A stretch of 64,000 nucleotides of DNA from Phoronis australis (Eukaryota; Phoronida; Phoronidae), in the NCBI GenBank assembly GCA_002633005.1, contig NMRA01000464.1:10131-74130 (forward strand). The letters are read 5' to 3'. The position numbers and the translations under genes are program-made. The number at the start of each line of letters is the position of its first letter. The stretch's first letter is position 1. The notes under the pieces are model-generated. The model was not told the DNA's origin, ran no database searches, and saw nothing but the letters and a program-made list of their open reading frames with translations. Of this stretch, positions 56,101-64,000 are shown piece by piece.

Positions 56101-58909
56101 ATCATTATTGTTGCGTGCATAGTAAATTATGGCCAGAGGAAGGGTAATTAAGTTTATCTCAAACCTTGTTTAGTGGCCTCCATTCTAACTTGTATGTAAA
56201 AAACATGTTTTGTCGGCTAACAAAAGTATATTATTTTCTGGAAGAAAAAGGTTCAGGGATTGTGAAAATACATTTTATATTTATGTGACATTATTGTTAT
56301 TACATTAACACCTTTTTAAGTCAAAATTTCATTTTTAAGAAAGGTACATTCTTAGCAAAATAATGCCTCAGTTGATTTTAATGAAAATTTTTGTAATTGA
56401 AAACTTCACCAGTTACCTCAAAAATGCTGTTAGGAATTTGCGATTAGCCTCTTAGTGTGGTTCCTATGACAAATCAATCGCAAAACGCAAGGTATTCTTG
56501 TAAAAAGTAGTAGCTGTATTCGTCTCTGTTACATTAGGCAAAAACTGGGCCTTTATATTAAAAATCCTAACAGGGCTTTTGAGGTTGATGAATAAATATT
56601 AACTTTGAAAAGTTTTAACGAAATCCACCTAACCGTTTTTGAGAACTCATGCTCCTAAGTTCAAATTAAGTTCATTTGCCTAAGCTGAGAAAAAGCCAAC
56701 TGGGACAAGTGAAAAGCTCAAGGTCTTCGGTTAATTATTGGATGAATACTTGTCCTCGGCCTACACATGCCTTAACGTTGTATCTATGTCAACATTCACG
56801 CACAATGTCAACTCAATTTGCCGTGGGTAATTAACTTAATTATCGCTAAAACATAAATTCTTTTTACCATCTCCAGTCATGAGGTGGGATCAACAGTTGA
56901 CCTACTTACTGCCTGGGTATCAAGTCTACTGTTTTTTTATTGTCAGATCTGTATCCAAATCGGTTGTGTCCAATATTCAGGTTTGTAAGAATACCATGAG
57001 TGAAAGTGATCAATTTAAAATTGAATCCTGTTTCAAGAAGAAAGGGTAAATCGGAAGAAGAATCATTAGGGAGTTCCCAGGAAAAGGGTGGAGTCATGCG
57101 ACTAAATAGTCTTATTGCTAAAATATACAACACAGGGTCTGTTGCGCATAAAAGTGGCAGTGGGAGACCCAAGACAGCATGTTCGAAAGAAAACAAGGAT
57201 TGTGTTGAGGAACTGATTCAATCCCAGGAGGACAACACGAGGAATCAAAAATCTCTGAGAGAAACCACAAGGGATTTACAAGTGAGCAAGTCTTCTGTAC
57301 AAAGAATGGTGAAAAAATGGAGTTAAAACCCTTCAAAAGAATGTGGGAATCACGGAGAGATCAAAATGTTAGAAGGAAAAGAAAAAACTCGATGTCGCTA
57401 CTTGCATGACCGCTATTTAGCCACTAATGTGAAACAAATCATTTTCACAGATGAAAAAGACTTTACCCTTGAAATCGTTAAAAATAACCAAAATTACAGC
57501 GTTGGTGTGAAACAAAAATGAGAAATTCAGCCTTCTCAACTCTATCATGAGATTTTCCAAAAAAAAATAATGGTTTCCGCTGGAGTATCTTGGGAAGGAA
57601 AAACAAATATTCATTTTATTGACACTGATAGAGCTACAGTAAACATGCAGTTATTGGATGAAAATTTCCCGGATTGCAGCCGACAATTACGTGTTTCAGC
57701 AAGATGGGGCTCCTTCACACACGAGCAAGATAACCCAGGCTCATCTGGAGGAGGCCACACAAAAATTCATCAGAAAGGATGATGAGTGGCCTCTGCCCAG
57801 TCCTGACTACAATTCAATGGACTGTGCCATATGGGACCCTCTGAAGGAGAAAGTTTACCAAGGAATGAGAGACAAAGTGACTGAGCAGGAGTTAAAAGAC
57901 AGGACAACTATGTCATGGGAGGAAATCTCAATGGAAGAAACATGGAAAAGCATTTCTGGTTGGAAGAAACGGCTCCGTTTAGTCGTAGGGGAAGACGGAG
58001 GTCACATTGAGCATGGACTGAAATAAGCGAGCTTCTCTTTGATTTTTCATTTTTTGACCTGATATTTTTAATTTGACAGCACTTGCACAATTGGACACTG
58101 AGCTCTTTGATATTTTGTAAATTTGTTGACGATATCCTAAGGTTCATCTGAAAGAAATTTGAAAAATCTTTTTTCCATTGCTGAGAAATTACTTGTCAAA
58201 AAGTGGCTCACTTTTTTGGGATACCTGATACAACTCGTTGACTCAATATTATGGTGACTCGGTGAATGAAAGGACTGAGCCACATACGAAGCTGCTCTGT
58301 ACTTGGCGGAGATTCCATTTGAGTGACAGCCCTGTAACCTTTGACCTCGGTTAAGTAGTAAACAAATTTCCTCACAGTTGTGTGATTCCAAGGTGGTTCT
58401 GCTAATTCTTTTTTCTTGCTACACAGTAAATATTTCGTATTCGAAGTTCCACAAGAATGAAGATAAGATGTTTTGTTAGACTTATATGAAATATTGCAAA
58501 AATGGCCAATTTTTCTGAATAAGGTTTGAGATATCTTTAAATATGTCTCCCTTGTATTTGTAAATATTTCATAAATAAAAGTGATGTATTTTGATTAGAG
58601 TATAAGCAGGCCTCCTGTTCACATTACAGATTGAATACAGACAACATATTAAGAGTAACAAGAAAAACGTTGGCTTTCCGTGAGAAACTTTCTTGTCATG
58701 TCTTTCAGAACTTCATCTTCATCACAGTCACCTCGTTCGGCCCTCTGACGTGCTCCATCATCACAACCACACGCAAGTTCTTCACAATTCTTGCCTCCGT
58801 CATCTTCTTCGGCAATTCAATGTCACAGAGGCAGTGGATTGGCACCCTGCTTGTCTTTATTGGGTTGGGCTTGGACAGTAAGTTTGGCAAGGCCAAACAC
58901 AAGCACTGA
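44004..58909 (+). CDS. SLC35B1: Solute carrier SLC35B1 (ER ATP/ADP or nucleotide-sugar exchanger), seven exons
   Basis: Exons 44004-44158, 50129-50232, 51095-51222, 52583-52771, 54437-54563, 55503-55609 and 58709-58909 splice in frame at GT-AG sites to 1011 bases: 336 residues plus stop (human SLC35B1 has 322). Family signatures are intact: YFYYGILQE (residues 44-50), [92 protein letters not shown]. These define a ten-span drug/metabolite transporter of the SLC35B branch. SLC35B1 (UGTREL1/AXER) lies in the ER membrane and is reported to bring ATP into the ER in exchange for ADP; earlier work called it UDP-galactose transporter-related. The C-terminus has Lys at -2, -4 and -6, resembling but not matching a canonical dilysine ER-retrieval signal. 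Introns 1, 4 and 6 are heavily invaded by repeats. Confidence 0.97.
44297..44652. mobile_element. Kolobok-like MITE, copy 3 (internal deletion derivative)
   Basis: Flanked by TTAA at 44293-44296 and 44653-44656. About 215 bp of the left end and 140 bp of the right end of the copy 1/2 element are joined directly near 44515, with both termini kept (AGGAGCATGCCACCC and its inverted, slightly changed partner). All coding sequence is lost. It lies in SLC35B1 intron 1, 138 bp after the exon 1 donor. Confidence 0.85.
44885..46300. repeat. Large diverged palindrome in SLC35B1 intron 1
   Basis: Two arms of roughly 700 bp meet near 45680. Matching blocks in reverse complement include AATAAAATCAA...CATGCATATAT (44970 and about 46205), AGTCCAAGGG (45150 and about 46110), CTTCGCT..GTCTCGTGC (45283 and about 46040), GTGGAGTTGGAATTCTT (45390 and about 45950), CTGAAGAAAGTAA (45472 and about 45870), TTTAAAATACATGGGA (45565 and about 45800) and GTTGCCTA next to the centre. 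Many substitutions and indels show it is old. No coding capacity is seen. The left arm has gained a short tandem array at 45217-45290. Confidence 0.8.
45217..45290. repeat. 13-bp tandem array (AGCGTCACGCGAC type)
   Basis: About six units of a 13-bp motif alternating AGCGTCACGCGAC and AGTGTCACGCGCT. It is absent at the matching place in the right arm of the palindrome, so it expanded after the arms formed. Confidence 0.8.
46301..47376. other. SLC35B1 intron 1, middle part
   Basis: No gene or clear repeat. A pair of GGACCATCTTGCC phrases near 46790-46825 is a short local duplication. Confidence 0.4.
47915..48001 (+). repeat. tRNA-Leu-like SINE head, copy A
   Basis: GCGTGGTATAGTAGTTAAGG (A-box-like), GGACTCAAATATCC (the anticodon position would read CAA) and GTGGGTTCAAATCC (B-box) follow the layout of tRNA-Leu with a long variable region. 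The T-stem pairs at 4 of 5 positions. The acceptor ends do not pair convincingly, so it is probably a SINE or pseudogene. Confidence 0.55.
48617..48703 (+). repeat. tRNA-Leu-like SINE head, copy B
   Basis: Same sequence as copy A, 702 bp further on. This copy lies between the arms of the inverted repeat 48541-48606 / 48805-48870. Confidence 0.55.
48778..48813 (+). ncRNA. Hammerhead-like core at the arm boundary
   Basis: CTGACGA, a short TGG..CCA stem II candidate, CGAAAC and GTC are in the order of a hammerhead core, with C for T in CTGATGA. Homologous CTGATGA-x(n)-GAAACGTC phrases are typical of Penelope-type element termini. Unlikely to be active. Confidence 0.3.
49268..49352 (+). repeat. 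tRNA-like SINE head
   Basis: AGTGGATTGGGCTCTGGACT followed by CCCAGGTTCGAATCCTGGCC. The T-arm is perfect (CCAGG/CCTGG around TTCGAAT), but the anticodon arm has a 4-base loop and the D-arm is damaged, so it is not a working tRNA. Confidence 0.55.
49795..49872 (+). repeat. tRNA-like SINE head, second type
   Basis: GTGTGGCCTGGTTGATAAGT (A-box-like) and GTGGGTTCAAGTCACCAGGT (B-box-like) lie 45 bp apart, as in tRNA-derived SINEs. The stems do not form well. Confidence 0.5.
50129..50232 (+). CDS. SLC35B1: SLC35B1 exon 2
   Basis: Acceptor ATCTTTCAG, donor GTGAGT. Encodes [18 protein letters not shown] and [15 protein letters not shown] longer frame in another phase over this exon is a shadow. Confidence 0.95.
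51095..51222 (+). CDS. SLC35B1: SLC35B1 exon 3
   Basis: Acceptor TTGTTGCAG, donor GTAATA. Encodes [20 protein letters not shown] and LQHINYPTQ, a strongly conserved span of the family. Confidence 0.96.
51223..52582 (+). other. SLC35B1 intron 3
   Basis: 1360 bp, AT-rich, no repeat or coding sequence recognised. Intron 2 (50233-51094) and intron 5 (54564-55502) are likewise plain. Confidence 0.7.
52583..52771 (+). CDS. SLC35B1: SLC35B1 exon 4
   Basis: Acceptor TTTTTGACAG, donor GTAAGA. Encodes [18 protein letters not shown] through [19 protein letters not shown] to GWGEIFL: 63 codons, phase 0 at both ends. Confidence 0.96.
52910..54050. repeat. Degenerate satellite, about eight units of ~130 bp, in SLC35B1 intron 4
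   Basis: The phrase CCCCTAGTGGCAATTTTG recurs in decayed form at about 53031, 53165, 53291, 53397, 53528, 53660, 53788 and 53922, i.e. every 105-135 bp. Each unit also holds CTTGATGGATTTTCACAATA, GGCAAATAAGTTTCTATTA and GAAGATGACAAAACTT in that order, in variable states. The units differ strongly, so this is an old tandem array. It fills most of the intron. Confidence 0.75.
54319..54366. repeat. 21-bp tandem duplication
   Basis: GGTAACAACTAACACCAGAT occurs twice in a row, 70-100 bp before SLC35B1 exon 5. Confidence 0.85.
54437..54563 (+). CDS. SLC35B1: SLC35B1 exon 5
   Basis: Acceptor TTGGTTTTAG, donor GTAAAG. Encodes [19 protein letters not shown] and [16 protein letters not shown], matching the DGLTG loop and NLWS span of the family. 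Confidence 0.95.
55503..55609 (+). CDS. SLC35B1: SLC35B1 exon 6
   Basis: Acceptor TTTTGTTTCAG, donor GTAAGG. Encodes [20 protein letters not shown] and [16 protein letters not shown]. Confidence 0.95.
55610..56917 (+). other. SLC35B1 intron 6, left part
   Basis: No coding sequence or clear repeat. A short TG-rich tract lies near 55995-56040. Confidence 0.5.
56918..58230 (+). mobile_element. Dead Tc1/mariner-type transposon in SLC35B1 intron 6
   Basis: About 1.3 kb with the relic transposase below in the SLC35B1 sense strand. Candidate ends are TATCAAGTCTACTG near 56918 and, in reverse complement, TATCAGGTATCCCA near 58230. Both begin with TA, the target of this superfamily. The inverted repeat is weak, so the exact boundaries are uncertain. 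Confidence 0.6.
57000..58026 (+). pseudogene. Mariner-like (IS630/Tc1 superfamily) transposase relic
   Basis: Frame pieces in order: a helix-turn-helix region with [13 protein letters not shown] and [12 protein letters not shown] (57000-57326); FTDEKDFT with the first catalytic Asp (about 57447); [17 protein letters not shown] (57570-57640); [13 protein letters not shown] with the second Asp and [17 protein letters not shown] with the third acidic region (57658-57840); then KEKVYQG and [20 protein letters not shown] at the end. At least four frameshifts or stops separate them, so it is inactive. The motif spacing and the GGHIEHGL end match the mariner side of the superfamily. Confidence 0.85.
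58709..58909 (+). CDS. SLC35B1: SLC35B1 exon 7 (last)
   Basis: Acceptor TGTCTTTCAG. Encodes [20 protein letters not shown] through [18 protein letters not shown] and the Lys/His-rich end KAKHKH before TGA. Confidence 0.96.
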   Translation, partial: NFIFITVTSFGPLTCSIITTTRKFFTILASVIFFGNSMSQRQWIGTLLVFIGLGLDSKFGKAKHKH

Positions 58910-59106
58910 GATCTGGATATGTGTTGTAAAGGAGGGATTTTGTATCAACTCTGTATTAATGGATGTTGTAGTCAAATGTTTTGCTTTGACTTAAGCATTT
59001 TCTTGTTAAGGACAGATACATGGTATGGCGTTGATGGTACCACTTAAGCTTATATTGTGTTAATAAGTCTAAACTTCATACAGACTGAAAACATCAACAA
59101 ATCTTA

Positions 59107-59292
59107 GCACACTTCACTAGAGTTTGCTGTGCTGGCCACCATAATAGATTGAAGTGCGCATTGTATTTCACATGGCCCATGCTGTGGAGCAGTGGGGGTA
59201 CACCTCACTATAGTTTGCTGTGCTGGCCACCATAATAGATTGAACTGTGCATTGTATTTCACATGGCCCATACTGCGAGGCAGTGGAGGTAC
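59107..59292. repeat. 91-bp tandem duplication downstream of SLC35B1
   Basis: A unit containing AGTTTGCTGTGCTGGCCACC and ATTGTATTTCACATGGCCCA occurs at 59121 and 59212 (91-bp period) with about ten differences. It probably lies in the SLC35B1 3'UTR. Confidence 0.9.
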
Positions 59293-60355
59293 ACCGAGCT
59301 CCTTTTGGCTCATTCTGAACTTAATGTCAACCTTTCTGGTCTTTTTAAATAGTGGTGAACAAGTGACTATATTCATTGAATTGACAATGGGGAGAAAGCA
59401 AAAGGGGTGTTCGTGGGGAAAAGTGTCCCCTTTTGAGTGCCTTGATGTTTGCATTTTAATACAGGTAGGATGCTTGTTTCACTGGCATTACCTGGTGAAT
59501 GTTGAGTTCCCCATTATTACTCGATATATCATAAGTGGGCGACATTTTTTTGTTCCTGACCCTCAGGGTATTATTATTCAATCAATTTCAACAAAGACGA
59601 AGGCCACTGGATGACCTTTTTGATGTGAACTGATGAATTTCTTCTTTCTGTATAAATCAACTCTCAATTAGTCTCCATTTGTGCATATTTTCATGTTTTT
59701 CAATGTGAAACTAGATTTAAATGTGACGTTTCACCACTTCTGTACTTAGAAGAGGGGCAGTTTACTTATTATTTTAAGTATTATGACAGCTATAGACACT
59801 AAACAATCCTTTCTTTAAGGGCACAATGTTTCAAAGTCCCAGGCTTGATCCCAAGAATAATCTTTTTTTGTGTAAGAAGTTGAAAATTTGTACCATAAAT
59901 TATTATTGCTGAGCAGACACAGGGTCATCAGTGATGTCTGAAACTGAATGTAGATCAAAGGTTTCAGCTGGGAGATAAACCTTGACAGTGTTTTGTTTGT
60001 TGTTTCACTTGTAACTGTTAACACTAATCTGTAACCATCCAAAGTTGTCTGTGGAATGTTTATGAGGCTTTTTTAGAGATACAAGGTAACTGAAAAGTGG
60101 AAAACTGGACCGACCCTATTGTAAGTTGGAGGTAAAGTTGGATAACATTCCAGGAGGCTGTGGATGACGGGAGGTTGTGGGACCATGGATTGTGTTTTGT
60201 CTAATAGAGACACACCAAGTGTGTGTCAGTTTTGTATAGTTACTGGTGGTAGGTGATAGGGTGCGTATCTGAACCTTGTGATAGGTTCTCAGCTTAACAG
60301 TGCAGAAGATGGAACTTGTTCTGGCAGTATAGACTGTGCTTGAGGGTGCTATTAA

Positions 60356-60361
60356 AATAAA
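60356..60361 (+). terminator. Candidate SLC35B1 polyadenylation signal
   Basis: AATAAA about 1.45 kb after the stop codon. I saw no canonical signal nearer to the stop. A non-canonical site cannot be excluded. Confidence 0.35.
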
Positions 60362-63300
60362 CCACTAAAGTCCACTGACTAAGTTAGACTGTATGGAATA
60401 TTAATTTTTTCACTAAATTATTTGTTGTCACCCACTGAAATTTTGATGGCAATCTAATAAGTTAACCACATTGATTGAATACAGTTCTTTTTTGCACTGA
60501 ACTTCATCGTTTTCCGCTTCTCATCAACAGCCATTCTCAAACTTTTGTTGGGTTAGATTCATCTGCACAAACAAAGAACTTTATTTAGTCAGACATCAAC
60601 CATTACGATGGCATTTTTAAGCAACCTAATTATATTTTTTGGTATTGACAAAATGACAACTTCAAATAGGATTTATTTTAGTATCCCAAGTAAATACATC
60701 GAAAATTAGGAGTCTTTGTTTACTAAAGTTCCTGAATCATGAATGCTGAGAATTTATGCTTGGCCTTCATGCATTTGTTTAAAGTCCTTCCAATCTGCAT
60801 GATATATCGCTCGTCAAACCTGATGGGTACGAAGCGTGGCTGACCAAAGCTGTCATTTTAAGCACAGGGCAACTAACGAAACGCCCACGTCTCACATCTA
60901 GCAATAAACACTAATAAAAATTAATGAATGACGTAATTTCACTAATGGCTGGTATCCATACGACATCTATCGGCAGTTAACTAAACTAATAGATCGATTA
61001 CAGGAATAATGACGGGAAGAGTCGGTGGTACTGCCCTATTTGCCTTTCTGAGGCTTTTGTTCAAAACTGGCGTTTAATTAAGGGGCGTTCTCACTTTTTC
61101 AAAAACTTGCCTGCATCTTGCAAAATTTTTTTAACAACCTATGTGGTCACAATGGCGCTGGAAACTTTGCGATCTGTACTACCTGACAATCGTTTACACA
61201 GGCTAGCAGTGATGGAATACATGAGTTTAATTAATTGCCTGAAAGTACTTAAGATACAAAATTGCTGCGAGGGGTTAATGAGACTCAGCCGCGGATGCAT
61301 AAAAACAATGTTGTCAGTACTTGTAGATGACACAGCTGGTTGGACCCGTTCCATGATCGCCACCAAAATATCGTTTCATTTGTTGCAACAGCATGGTTCA
61401 AGAATTCGATTATTTTTTGTTGTGTGATTAGCAGTAGCGACAGTAGAAGCAGCAGCATTTCAATAAAAGACCATAACAAACCACACATAACAACAGAAGA
61501 TCTTTTGGACGCCTAAAAGGAAGTGGTGTTGCTTTAAGGAAAGATGAGATCACAGAAATATTTTCGTAATGGCACTTTTGGCGGAGTCGGATCTTGATTT
61601 CACACCCATGCCCAAATTTAAGTCGTGTTCACACGCGCCAGGTGTAAATTTACATTTACACGACCTCTGGAGGTGGTGTAATTATTCAACCGAGTATAGC
61701 TTTACACCCGGGTGTATTTGCGTTCAGTGAGATAAATACAGCTCTATGTATATAGCTCATTGTTTCGGCTTATATGGCAAAAATACAAATCGTATAAATG
61801 GGGCTTTAGACTGCGAATACGGAGGTTCCAGGTTCGATTTCGTGCTGAAACCGATTTAAGACAATAACTTTTCTTACCAATAATGTCACGTCCGACTCCT
61901 TCAGTTGAGCCAGCCATCCGTTACGCCATAAAACGTAATCATATCACGATAATGGTGACATCGCGGTACGTTTATAGTCGTGGTTGTTAACCGACTAAAC
62001 CAGAAACCTGTTTCCGTGACACCAATAGGACGTAGGTAAGTTCTTCATACATTCGTAATTACAATTTCCGTAGATTTTACAAAAATACTTTTCGAGCTCC
62101 TAAAAAGCAGTTACTCGCATTACTTAGCTTTTTGAGTGGTCAGCAAATGTTCAACGATGATTGGTCTAAGCAAAACAAAAGTTACATTAGAGTCGAGTCG
62201 ATCCGCTCTTATTACTTAATGAAGGTATTTTTCATATTTACTCAAATCTTTATAATGTCTTATAATGAAAGTTGCCTCGACCAATGATCATCGTGTCAGC
62301 AGTGGTATCCTTCCATGGATACGTCAAGTGCAGTCTGTAGTAATACTCAATGTGCTAGTGTCACAAAGTAGCGCGGTGTTTCTGTTCCGTTGTTTTTTTT
62401 CTATGGACCACCCGCCTTCGTCCACAGGGGGGGGACATGGACGCACTGAACTTTTGGAAACAGCAAAGGCGGCAGAAAAGTGTTATTTTGGGACCGTTAG
62501 AAATGGAAATACTGACCACAGAGACTGAGCAAAGGGTGGCGACATATTTTTTGAAATACCGAAAAACGTATATCGATCGGATACATCATTTATGAAAATT
62601 TGAAAATTGTTTGCATCATCTTTGTAGCTTTTTGTGTTTGTTGACATAATTGTTTGTATAGCCGGCTATCTATGTCTTGGGCAATATTTAACAGAATAAA
62701 ATATTCTAACAAAACAATGTTTCGGCACAACTTTGAAGAGCGAAAACAGTTTTTTGTTGGCTATTTTTTTAGTGAGACAAGTAAAGCAGTCGGCATTGTA
62801 CACAATGTTTGCCATTGCAAAGCCATTCTATTCCGTTTTGTATTTTGAATCCGAAATTAATGGCACTGCATGAGGTTTAGCAACTTCAGAAAATATTGGC
62901 CAGGCAACGTTTTTATCTGGAACTCACGCACTGCTCCAAGTACAACTGACATTTGCACGCTGAATTTCCAAATATACCTGCCTGTTGGTAATTTACGTGG
63001 ATGGAATACAACCGATGTTTAGAGACACTGTGTAAATTACTTGGTACTGAAAGGAAGTCCCAAAGTCAATACGTGTAACTGTACAACCTTCAGTTAAACT
63101 ACATGGTAGCACTTGGGGAATTCTGGGAAGGAATAAAATTAGCCGGACTTGATGACTTCTTAAAATAGCAATTCCATGTTTGTCTTTGTTGCCCAGGCTT
63201 CAATCGTCACTTACGTATGTGTAGCACAAGTATTCAAGTATGGAAGCAGTCATTACATTTTATATTAATTTCATTAATTTAACGTTGTAGAATTAAAATC

Positions 63301-63533
63301 AAGCTGTGCATTGTGTTCTGACGCGGAACTGGATAATAGGCAATTGTCAATAATTCCTAATTTTATCGAGAACTTAAATTATTAATACACATAAATGCAT
63401 TCAGCTTTGGCTCGACAACGATTTATTAAGGTTTTTATCGACACCCGGGCTATCAGTGGTCTTAGACTTCTTTGTATTCTCAATTAATAGCAGTGTTCGA
63501 CGACAGCAGAGGGAGCGGTGAACGCAATACAAA

Positions 63534-64000
63534 ATGCCAATCGCAGCGTCACAGAAGTCATTTATTAGCAAGAGTGACGGACGACTTGCAGAGGAAACCA
63601 GTGTGGGCAAAGGCGAAAGGAAACTTAGTGGCGGTATTTTAAAACTTTCTGGCGATGTAAGTAGACGCTTCAACCGCAACAGACTCAAATCAGTATCCTT
63701 TGACGATCTCCCAATACGTCTTGACGCTAGGGACACTCCTCCACCTAGCAATTCGCCACCCATGCAAGCTAGAAACGACTCCTCGAGCTCCCTAACCGCG
63801 GTCAATGCTAGGCGTGTGCAAGACCTCCTGCAAAGTTACGAGCAAGGTGAAAATTATGCCGAGCTTAGTAGCGATGAAATCGCCGACTGTATTTTGGCGG
63901 CAATACACAAGAACGATATCAGAGAGGTGAATCGGATATATGAAACAGAAAACGTGGACATAAATTTGTCAAATTCCTGCGGAGAGACGGGGTTGTTCTT
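63534..64000 (+). CDS. Ankyrin-repeat protein, N-terminal part (cut by window end)
   Basis: Open for 155 codons from the first Met (AAAATGCC context) to the edge. Residues 1-60 are basic and Ser-rich, with RRFNRNRLKSVSFDDLP at 44-60. KSVSF fits the [R/K]-x-V-x-F docking motif for protein phosphatase 1, and Ser53 sits in a basic kinase-type context. A low-complexity Pro/Ser linker follows (68-88). From residue 113 the pattern DEIADCILAAIHKNDIREV and VDINLSNSCGETGLF is a degenerate first ankyrin repeat running into the start of a second (G-x-T-x-L turn). The third part of the protein is outside the window, so the family cannot be fixed. The 134-codon minus frame over the same bases is a shadow. 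Confidence 0.8.
   Translation, partial: MPIAASQKSFISKSDGRLAEETSVGKGERKLSGGILKLSGDVSRRFNRNRLKSVSFDDLPIRLDARDTPPPSNSPPMQARNDSSSSLTAVNARRVQDLLQSYEQGENYAELSSDEIADCILAAIHKNDIREVNRIYETENVDINLSNSCGETGLF

Larger units (their letters stand above)
58910..63533. other. SLC35B1 3'UTR and intergenic region
   Basis: Contains the 91-bp duplication, the polyadenylation candidate and a weak tRNA-like sequence near 61790-61865 (GGAGGTTCCAGGTTCGATTT). The open frames at 61107-61427 and 62265-62528 match nothing known. The last few hundred bases should include the promoter of the ankyrin gene; no TATA box is evident. Confidence 0.4.

Noticed and set aside
61107-61427. 106-codon plus-strand frame
   Set aside because: Open but without any motif I recognise. 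It cannot be told from chance without transcript data.
63401-63805. 134-codon minus-strand frame
   Set aside because: Antisense shadow of the ankyrin gene's first exon.

Overview
The window is metazoan nuclear DNA. Its genes are split by GT-AG introns, there are no operons, intergenic DNA is AT-rich, and much of the sequence is mobile-element debris. The three recognisable conserved genes (CRIP-type LIM protein, SLC35B1, a class A GPCR) do not fix the phylum. The repeat mix (a THAP-coding element flanked by TTAA, Penelope-like, L1/Tx1-like LINE, mariner, tRNA-like SINEs, many fold-back MITEs) fits a marine invertebrate such as a non-vertebrate deuterostome, but that is inference. Two single N bases (14430, 48045) mark a draft assembly. 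|| 1-5.2 kb holds transposon relics: a Penelope-like GIY-YIG fragment, a CA microsatellite and an antisense LINE reverse-transcriptase fragment. 5.7-16.9 kb is a complete four-exon plus-strand gene for a 76-residue CRIP1-like single LIM protein. Its 9-kb first intron carries several large inverted repeats and MITEs, and another MITE ends about 108 bp upstream of its start codon. 17-20.9 kb is non-coding, with two opposed copies of one MITE. 20.9-22.3 kb (minus) is a single-coding-exon rhodopsin-class GPCR of 444 residues with a likely 5'UTR intron. || 23.5-44 kb has no confident host gene. It holds two long copies of a Kolobok-like element (23.5-25.2 and 32.1-33.8 kb; a third, internally deleted copy lies at 44.3 kb), a 3' LINE piece (25.3-26.5 kb), a palindrome with hammerhead-like cores (27.3-27.6 kb), an unexplained acidic open frame (29.3-29.7 kb), a 40-bp minisatellite (31.75-31.95 kb) and a decayed PIN-like-nuclease open frame (37.4-37.9 kb). 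|| 44.0-58.9 kb is a complete seven-exon plus-strand SLC35B1 gene (336 residues; ER ATP/ADP or nucleotide-sugar exchanger). Its introns hold the deleted Kolobok-like copy, a diverged palindrome of about 1.4 kb, a 702-bp tandem duplication next to an N, tRNA-like SINEs, a degenerate satellite of about 130-bp units and a dead mariner-like element. From 63.53 kb to the window end lies the first exon of an ankyrin-repeat protein with a possible PP1-docking motif. The host genes look independent, with no sign of a shared pathway. The most unusual content is the range of fold-back and small mobile elements, several carrying tRNA-like or hammerhead-like sequence.
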